From Pelargonium cotyledonis (lineage: Eukaryota > Streptophyta > Magnoliopsida > Geraniales > Geraniaceae), in assembly GCA_036897625.1 (NCBI GenBank), contig JAYMTA010001406.1, forward strand, positions 1 through 20,145: a stretch of DNA of 20,145 nucleotides. The letters are read 5' to 3'. The stretch's first letter is position 1; every line of letters starts with the position of its first letter. Of this stretch, positions 14,401 through 20,145 are shown piece after piece. The notes under the pieces were generated by a model, which saw only the letters and a list, made by a program, of their open reading frames with translations, had not been told where the DNA came from and ran no database searches. Made by a program: the position numbers and the translations under genes.

Positions 14401-15576
14401 ATATATGACTGCTACATAATTTTGATCTATTTCTCATGTGTAGATAACAAGGATTTTTTTCCAGGTTGTATAAATTTGCTTCTACTGGCTTGACTGTCTT
14501 TGGTGTATGTCTGATTGCTAAGCATGCGGTTCAATATTTTATGGAAAGAAAACGTCGTTGGGAGTTGCAGAAAAGGTAAAGTAGTAATTAACTGACAGTT
14601 GTCATTTTTTGGTAGCGAAACTGTCTGATCACTCTTGAAAACAAGGCACCTTTTCGTGTAAAAATGGTTTGTGATGTTGGAGTATAAAATTAAAGTTGGG
14701 CCTTCAATTATCAACTCAAGGTTTTATTTGAGGTTCTCTGCATGGTATGAACTCAGCTAGAAGTTGAAGGCCAAACTTTTGGATTTATACTCTAACACGC
14801 ATCCTCTTACCAGCTCAACTAAAAGTTTAACTTGATAGTTGAAAGCCCAACTTTAATTTTATACTCTAACACGTGAAATAAACCATTTACTTGACACCTT
14901 TCGCATGCATTTTTCCTTTCTTATTTTGTGTTGAAACGAATGGAGGTGTAATATTTCCCTCTACAGGGTTCTTGCCGCTGCTGCTGCGAAGTCAGGGGAA
15001 AATGGTGAAGGTAAATTACCAGGTGTCTTCATTATGTTATTTTGTTTGGCAGAATTACTTTTGATTTCGGTACTAAAATTTTCCATCCCTTTTCAGATTG
15101 TAATGAAAAATCTAACAGCGAATTAGATGGTACAAAGAGAGACCGCCAAATGCCAGATCTATGTGTGATATGCCTTGAGAAGGAGTACAATGCCGTTTTT
15201 ATCCCGTAAGAACTGTTATCATGACAATATTTCTGTGGATTCTTTCTTCTCATTCATACAACCAACTGTTAGCGTATGCATCCAAATATCTCTGTGTTTA
15301 AAGAAATTCTTATTTTTCATTTCTTTTCTATCCAAATTTAGCCCAATGAAAGTGGCCTGGACTCTTACCAATCATTTCTTGTCTAGGTGAATCAAGTTGT
15401 GTACTTAGAATTATTTAGTGATAACATCATAATGTACACGCACTAGGTGTATGAAGAAGCACCCTAACATAATTATGTATGATTCATGTGGTCTAAATAC
15501 TGCACTACGAAAGATCATTAGCTGAATGGCTCTGGAACTTTTGATATCTCAACTTAATTCACGTTAAGCTTTGCTC

Positions 15577-15625
<49 letters not shown>

Positions 15626-16233
15626 GAAAAAAAAAAAGTTTTTTTCCCTCCTTTCCCTGTGGATATAGTGCTGTCAATATCGAAATGTTCGTCTTAGATT
15701 GTTAGCTTTTCCATTTCCCATAAGAACTTTGATGTTGCCTAAGTTTCAGAGTTTTCTTCCTATGAGTATGATGTGTAAAATCTTTAAATTACATTTACAA
15801 AACAGCTTCAGAAGTGCTCTCTGGTAGCGTTTTAATTAGAATATCTGTTCTGAAATGGAAATCAAGAACCAAAATGGAATTGAGAATTCCATTCTTTATG
15901 TTCGGATATAGACTCTTTATGAGAATGGCTTTGGAATGAGAATCTCATTGCAATTCCCATTCTTGATTCTCATTTACATTCCAGAAAATTAAATCCGAAT
16001 TGCTATCTGTGTTTATTACTTTGGTACAAGGAGCCTTGTTTACAATAAATAGTTCAATTTTGTTTTATTTACTTTAGAACCCGCTGTGAGGTAATTATTT
16101 TTCACATCTTTATGGTTTTTCCATTTTCAGGTGCGGTCATATGTGTAGTTGTACAACATGCTCTTCACACTTGACCAACTGTCCTCTTTGCCGGCGACGA
16201 ATTGAGCAGGTAGTGAAGACCTATCGCCATTAA
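11482..16233 (+). CDS. SP1: SP1-type E3 ubiquitin ligase of the chloroplast outer envelope (11 exons, 339 aa)
   Basis: In Arabidopsis, SP1 ubiquitinates TOC import components at the plastid outer envelope for removal by the proteasome, reshaping protein import. Exons: 11482-11561, 11678-11730, 12869-12993, 13087-13182, 13272-13391, 13506-13571, 14246-14358, 14465-14575, 14967-15010, 15097-15205, 16131-16233. All introns are GT-AG and the total is 1020 nt. A hydrophobic segment lies at about 6-22. The region between the membrane segments (23-220) carries the family's GIDE/BAM-like domain (VMGARGATGFALTVGSEVF at exon 5). A second hydrophobic segment lies at about 222-236, then a basic linker (ERKRRW). 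The C-terminal RING has ligands C292, C295, C307, H309, C313, C316, C323 and C326, ending VVKTYRH. Length is close to the 343 residues I recall for Arabidopsis SP1. The start matches the family N-terminus (IPWGG..CCLSAAALY). The paralogue SPL1 is the main alternative name; peroxisomal or mitochondrial sites are also reported for the family. Confidence 0.93.
12036..12394. mobile_element. hAT-like MITE in SP1 intron 2
   Basis: The left end TACAGCTTTCAATT (12036-12049) and the right end AATTGCCATCACTA (12381-12394) match the inverted end TAGAGCTGGCAATT seen at 17428 with three mismatches each. Interior words such as CATGACCCGTTGAATCAC, GGGTTGACCC and GAACACGAATTGCC fit the same family. Flanks ACTTTCAA (12028-12035) and ACTACCAA (12394-12401) agree at 6 of 8 positions, a possible aged 8-bp duplication. 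No transposase is coded. The rest of the 1138-nt intron (11731-12868) shows nothing else recognised. Confidence 0.55.
13572..14245 (+). other. intron 6 of SP1 (674 nt)
   Basis: AT-rich intron. A block TTTGTCTGTGACTATTATC near 13609 is echoed by TTTGTCTGCGACTGTCATTG near 13659, a local duplication of about 50 bp. An A-rich tract lies at 14080-14101. No gene is seen inside. Confidence 0.65.
14675..14871. mobile_element. 197-bp long-inverted-repeat element in SP1 intron 8
   Basis: The left arm starts TGTTGGAGTATAAAATTAAA (14675). The right arm ends TTTAATTTTATACTCTAACA (14871) and is its reverse complement with one mismatch over the first 26 bp. Pairing continues with a few mismatches to about 50 bp per arm. 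The centre holds part of the arm again (TTTATACTCTAACACGC near 14786). No coding capacity. It would fold into a long hairpin in the pre-mRNA. It looks like a foldback MITE; the superfamily is not determined. Confidence 0.75.
15580..15637 (+). repeat. poly(A) tract in SP1 intron 10
   Basis: Thirty-eight uninterrupted A residues (15580-15617) are followed by an A-rich stretch with scattered G. It lies in the 925-nt intron between the two halves of the RING coding sequence. It may be a slippage-prone microsatellite or the tail of a retroposed fragment. No SINE body is recognised upstream. Confidence 0.85.
15850..15984. mobile_element. possible foldback MITE in SP1 intron 10
   Basis: CTGAAATGGAAATCAAGAAC (15850) faces TTGATTCTCATTTACATTCC and AG (to 15984), forming imperfect inverted ends. 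The interior is rich in AATGGAATTGAGAATTCC and AATGAGAATCTCATTG words that pair with each other. This resembles common small plant elements built of GGAATGAGAAT-type words. No target duplication was established. Confidence 0.45.
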
Positions 16234-16521
16234 AGCTATGCCTCTGTACCAGATGAAACCATGTTAGAGTTTTCAGATCTCTTTTTCGAAGGTCAAATCC
16301 ACTTCATTGTGTGTTCTCTCTAACTTGGATTCTCACCGCGGGCTCCTCACGGTAAGTCTCAGTTTGGAACATTCATCTGAAAATGTAAATGATTCACAAA
16401 AACCAAATTTATCTTTGTAAATTGGAAACATTTGCTGCAGTGTTACGAGGAATCATCGTCATTACCTCTGTTCTTGCTTCGTGAAATTGTCTTCTAGACT
16501 TTGCGACTTTATGTTTGTACT
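16234..16521 (+). other. 3' region of SP1
   Basis: Expected SP1 3' untranslated sequence and flank. No canonical poly(A) signal stands out and no other feature is seen. Confidence 0.6.
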
Positions 16522-16940
16522 TAGAGCTGACAATTCACGTTCTGGGTCTGGTTAGGGTCGAGGTTTTTCGGGTTCTGGTTCAGAAATTACCTGACTTGAT
16601 CGTCAAGAGGTGCAGGTTTCGGTTTGTCATAGAAAATGTGTGGGTTATCTGACCCAATTCGTGACAAACCCAACCCATAAAATAATCGACTTTATTCCCG
16701 TGGTACTGCTGCCCGAACCCACAAAAACTGTTGTTCATGCCTGCTGGACTGGTTGTGCTGATAAAACTAACCCAACCCACGAGAAGTGCAGGTTTCAGGT
16801 TTGTCATTGAATCGATTCACACGACTTTCATGAAAAACCCGACCCAAAAGAATTGGTTGCACTTTATGTGATCCAAATCCACAAAAAATGCGGGTTCAAT
16901 ATCAGATTCCAATAAGTTCATGTCTAAATTGTCAGCTCTA
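16522..16940. mobile_element. hAT-like MITE with perfect 14-bp inverted ends
   Basis: TAGAGCTGACAATT (16522-16535) and its exact reverse complement (16927-16940) bound 419 bp. The TAGAG start fits hAT-superfamily ends. Flanks TTTGTACT (left) and TTTTAGTACT (right) could be a target duplication with a 2-bp insertion, but this is not exact. Inside, GTGCAGGTTTCGGTTTGTCA at 16611 recurs as GTGCAGGTTTCAGGTTTGTC at 16787, and AACCCAACCCA-type words abound. The two open frames on opposite strands here are by-products of these repeats, not genes. Confidence 0.75.
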
Positions 16941-17427
16941 TTTTAGTACTCATCATAGTATATAAAACTGTAGATTCGGATAGGCTTGACAGATTAGGCA
17001 AGAACTTAGTATTTGGTTGATTAGAAAAACCTTCTGGTGTTCGATTGGCCTCCCGATATGATTTTTAAAACATCGATAAGATTATAGATTATGTGTATAC
17101 TTGTGCCTCCCCTTTATCCGAAACATGAAACACGAGAATTTAAAGAAACCTACTGAGAGAATTTAAATGTAGGCAAGAGGGTGAGAAGGAATCTAGTGAG
17201 TTAGGTAGATATGCTCTAAGCTTAAATATTAGCTCTCTAAACCAATGTTTAAGCTATAATCAATTCAAGAATCTCATCTTTTAGCTAATTCCCTATAATT
17301 AAGTACTTACACAACCTGTCTGTAAAGCTTTTCATCATAAACTCTAGTGTTGGAATATGGCATCAGACTCTGATTTGAGGATATTCTTGCAGCTGATTGA
17401 GAAGAAAAACGTGAATGTCGACATAAG

Positions 17428-17567
17428 TAGAGCTGGCAATTCTTGTGTGTGTGTGTGTTGTGTTTGACAAGCAGCAAACTTCTATGCAAGTAGAGCTGCG
17501 CGTGTCGTATTGTTTGTTTCACTACTGTGTATCGTGTGTCGTGTTACAACACAAATTGCCAACTCTT
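17428..17567. mobile_element. 140-bp hAT-like MITE with 8-bp target duplication
   Basis: TAGAGCTGGCAATT (17428-17441) faces AATTGCCAACTCTT (17554-17567); as inverted repeats they match at 12 of 14. The flanks GACATAAG (17420-17427) and GACGTAAG (17568-17575) agree at 7 of 8, the duplication length of hAT elements. A partial inner copy of the end (AAGTAGAGCTGCG) occurs near 17489. The body is a TGTG-rich tract followed by CGTGTGTCGTG. It is non-coding. Confidence 0.8.
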
Positions 17568-17575
17568 GACGTAAG

Positions 17576-18136
17576 GTAATAAGGTTTCTGCCTTGTGATC
17601 TCGATATGCCTGAGTAATTGAAATAGCTTGTTTATTCGAAGAACCTATTAGACTGCATGCATAAAGGATCATCTCTTAGTCTCACTGTTGTTGTTGAAAG
17701 TCTCGTGCACTGAACTGCCTTTTTCTAAAAGCAAAGCCGTCGACTTTGTTTATGACATAGCGTGTTGTTTTATCTAGAATTTACTTGTGTTACTTGTGCT
17801 TGCTAGGTACTGTTTTCCAAAGAAAAGAAGGGCTAGAAATTTGAGAATATGATCCCCAAACGTTACATCAGTTGGAAAAGAACTCCTGAAGCTTTCTTCA
17901 AGAAAACCAATGGGAATCTTTTAGCCCAAATTGCAGCTTAATTTCCACACACCTTTATTTGATCATATTCTTTTAAGCTTCTTGGTTGCTCTCTCTTTCT
18001 CCTCTTTAACCCTATAAAAGCCAACTTCACTATCCTACCTGAAGCATCATTTGGTTCTTGATTCTTGGCTTCCTAGCTAGTTCATCTCCAAGAACCAAAC
18101 CAACCTTTCTCGATCACTTCTCTGAGCGCAAAATCC
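17576..18136 (+). promoter_or_regulatory. promoter and leader of the last gene
   Basis: CTATAAAAG at 18012-18020 is a good TATA box, placing the transcription start near 18045 and giving a leader of about 90 nt. CATGCATA at 17657-17664 resembles an RY element. TTCAAGAA at 17897-17904 is half of a heat-shock-element-like site. Only the TATA box is persuasive. The stretch 16941-17419 before the nearby MITE shows nothing recognised. Confidence 0.6.
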
Positions 18137-19453
18137 ATGGGTGTGTGCCAGAGAATCTTCAGATCAATCAAGGTTAGTCCCGGTCCTACCTCTCGAACGT
18201 TTTGTTGTATATGATAGACCGATAGAGAATAGAGTACATACTGATAACATAGTTTCCTAGCCAGTTTGTAGTTGGAACAGTGTTCAGTATGTAACAGAGT
18301 TCGTATTGAGGCGTTATTTTCCTAGTTTACTACATAAAAGGAAATTGTGGTACATCAGTGTGCACTCTACTATACGCTATCAGTAGGAGCGTGATAGCTG
18401 AGAGTACGCACTGAGACATTATTTATGTTTCCTAGTTTGCAACAGAAAAGTAAATTATGATATGTCAGTATGTACTCCACTATACTCTATTAGTAGGAAC
18501 GCGAAATCACGATATATCAATATATATCTGAGAGTACACACTAACATTATTTGGGTTTCATGTTTTACAACGGAAAAAATAAATTACGATATATCAGTAT
18601 GTACTCTGCTCTCTCTCTTAGTAGGAACGTAATATCGAGATATATCGGTATATAGCATCATGTACGTACTGATATACATTATTAGGGTTTCCTAGCTTAG
18701 AACTAAAAAATAAATTACGATATATCAGTATTATATGTACTCTGCTATTCTCTCTCAGTAGGAACGTAATATCGCGATATATATATCAGTATATAGCATC
18801 ATGTGCGTACTGATATATGTTATTAGGATATATCAATATGTACTACGCTGTACTCTATCGAAAGGGATGATATATCAGTATAGAGCGCACTCAATGTACC
18901 GACATGTTCTTAATTAGGATTAAGAACTCACGATACGTCAGTCTATACGCTATCAGTATCTGAGACCGCTCACAGTATCCTTTTTAACTGTGAAATGCTA
19001 ATCCTTCAGGGCCAGACCAAGCCTCCAAAACATAATGCTGCATCGGAAAAGGAAGATCATGACAAAGCCAAGAACAATCCCAACATGACCAAACCAGCTT
19101 CTTCAAATATTGTTGCTCCAAAGCCTGAGAATGCTAAAGCCGACACTCTTGTTGCTTCTGCTGAGGTTGTTTCTGGTCATGAGGAACAAGAAGACAACAA
19201 CATTGTCCCAAAACATGGGACAAGTGGTCATGAGACTAATGATGCTATGGATGACAAATTTTCGGATTTCATTAACCGGGCAAGGCTCAAACTCAGGAGT
19301 GTGTCCAATGTTGGAGCTAAGATCGGGAAGAGACCCGCAAGAACTGATAGCGTTAACAACAAGGCGTCGGATTATATTAACCGCGCCAAGATTAGGATTC
19401 GAACTACGTCGTCGAGTCTTGGCAGTGGAGTTCAGAGTTTCAAGTCTAAGTGA
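18137..19453 (+). CDS. small disordered plant protein with MGxC N-terminus and duplicated SD[FY]INRA motif (2 exons, 159 aa)
   Basis: Exons are 18137-18172 (12 codons) and 19010-19453, with a GT-AG intron in phase 0. No named domain is recognised. Exon 1 codes only MGVCQRIFRSIK. Gly2 and Cys4 with following basic residues suggest N-myristoylation plus palmitoylation and membrane attachment, an inference. Residues 13-95 are polar, Lys/Asn/Glu-rich and probably disordered. Two related motifs follow: SDFINRARLKLRSVS (97-111) and SDYINRAKIRIRTTS (132-146), each an amphipathic basic helix candidate ending in Ser/Thr. The protein ends SFKSK. Similar SDYI.RAK.KIR motifs occur, as I recall, in small plant proteins without known function. 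A good TATA box lies 117-125 bp upstream of the ATG. The intron holds a tandem array. An in-frame ATG at 18995 lies inside the intron and would lose the acylation motif. Confidence 0.85.
18318..18860. repeat. minisatellite-like tandem array in the intron of the last gene
   Basis: Units of 110, 128 and 132 bp start at 18318, 18428, 18556 and 18688 with TTTCCTAG.TT..AAC (TTTCATGTTTTACAAC in the third). Each continues with TAAATTACGATATATCAGTA, TGTACTCTGCT, TAGTAGGAACG and a GATATATC.GTATA block. A fifth, shortened unit runs to about 18860 and lacks the TTTCCTAG part. Weaker similarity extends upstream to 18252. The words ATCGCGATAT and GATATATC are palindromic, so units could fold. The array fills most of the 837-nt intron (18173-19009). 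Confidence 0.85.
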
Positions 19454-20145
19454 AGAAAATAGCTAGTTGTGTGAAGTGAATGAGAGGCTGAGAATTATGG
19501 GTTGGTTTTGGTTTTAAGTTGCATTTTCTGCATAATGTGTCATATGATATGTTGTTTGTAAGGCTGATTATGTGTTGGTTTCTGATTCTGTTTATAAGAA
19601 AAAAAACTGTTTTTCAAGTTGTTTTTGTTCCTATTATGATTTACGAAGCAACTAGCAGTCTAGCATTAGATATGACAATTTCAGGTTTTGGATCGGATTG
19701 ATAAAGCTAAGTTGAATCCCAACTACTCGACAGAGCTTCAGGATCGTTTAGCTATCGGGTTTTGACTTTAGAGCAGTGGATTGGGCCGGGTATCATTTTG
19801 CAGGCATGAAATGTGCAAATTTAAGTGGTTCTGCGCTGATCTTGTCTAAAATTTTACATTTGATTCTTCTCGGAAATTACAAAACAAATCTGATATATCT
19901 TCGGATTTGACAAATCTGCACATCTTGTACTTAAAATCTGAAATTTAATCTGAAATTCGTTGTGTATTTTCCCAATAGATTTTTCGTATTTAAAATCAAA
20001 TTAGTACATAAATTTTGTTTATTTTTAAATGATTTATGTTGTAACAAAGAAATAATATAATTTTCTTTTCTCTCAATCTCACCTACTTTTTATTAGCATT
20101 GACTCTCAACTAAAAAACTAGTTGAAACTAAAATAAATAAATAAA
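19454..20145 (+). other. 3' flank of the last gene
   Basis: Expected 3' untranslated sequence to roughly 19600, then AT-rich DNA with short echoes of AATCTGAAATTTAATCTGAA near 19936. The window ends in AAATAAATAAATAAA. No further gene is seen. Confidence 0.6.

Noticed and set aside
15580..15637. Poly(A) tract as the tail of a processed pseudogene or SINE
   Set aside because: No retrocopy body, RNA polymerase III boxes or target duplication is evident upstream; a homopolymer microsatellite is simpler.
16580..16810. Overlapping open frames of 66 and 75 residues on opposite strands
   Set aside because: Both lie wholly within the 16522-16940 element and reflect its inverted and direct repeats. 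No transposase-like sequence is seen.
18252..18860. CRISPR-like array
   Set aside because: The repeats are long, diverged and contiguous without unique spacers, and lie in a plant intron.
18995..19453. Last gene as a single-exon frame starting at 18995
   Set aside because: The ATG lies in the intron, just before a good acceptor (CTTCAG at 19009). The spliced form has a TATA box, a good donor, matching phase and an N-terminus with an acylation-type motif.

Overview
This is nuclear chromosomal DNA of a flowering plant, most likely a eudicot. It carries four intron-rich genes with GT-AG splice sites, AT-rich introns, long intergenic stretches with small non-autonomous transposon remnants, and proteins of plant type. 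Two genes can be named from their spliced products: mitochondrial elongation factor Tu, and the plastid outer-envelope RING ubiquitin ligase SP1. I cannot name the species. No tRNA, rRNA, CRISPR or bacterial-style operon is visible.

Layout: (1) 1-419, 5' flank. (2) 420-4621 (+), a five-exon gene for a 428-residue plant protein with two C-terminal membrane segments, function unknown. (3) 4622-5667, a convergent intergenic region with a (TTG)7 tract and a strong hairpin. (4) 5668-10439 (-), twelve exons for a 450-residue mitochondrial EF-Tu. (5) 10440-11481, a divergent intergenic region of about 1 kb. (6) 11482-16233 (+), eleven exons for a 339-residue SP1-type E3 ligase. (7) 16234-18136, an intergenic region holding two hAT-like MITEs (one with an 8-bp target duplication) and the TATA box of the last gene. 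(8) 18137-19453 (+), two exons for a 159-residue disordered protein with an MGxC N-terminus and a duplicated C-terminal motif. (9) 19454-20145, AT-rich 3' flank.

Two of the four genes serve organelles: EF-Tu delivers aminoacyl-tRNA to mitochondrial ribosomes, and SP1 remodels the chloroplast protein-import machinery. They sit head to head and may share promoter sequence. Nothing else suggests a common pathway; this looks like ordinary plant gene order.

The most interesting signal is structural. Three of the four genes carry diverged tandem arrays (units of roughly 110-180 bp) in their first intron. In the first gene the repeated unit includes the 3' end of exon 1 with its splice donor. The second copy has gained what looks like a complete 21-nt in-frame microexon with its own acceptor and donor, while the third copy has a mutated acceptor. 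I see no convincing novel multi-gene system in this window.
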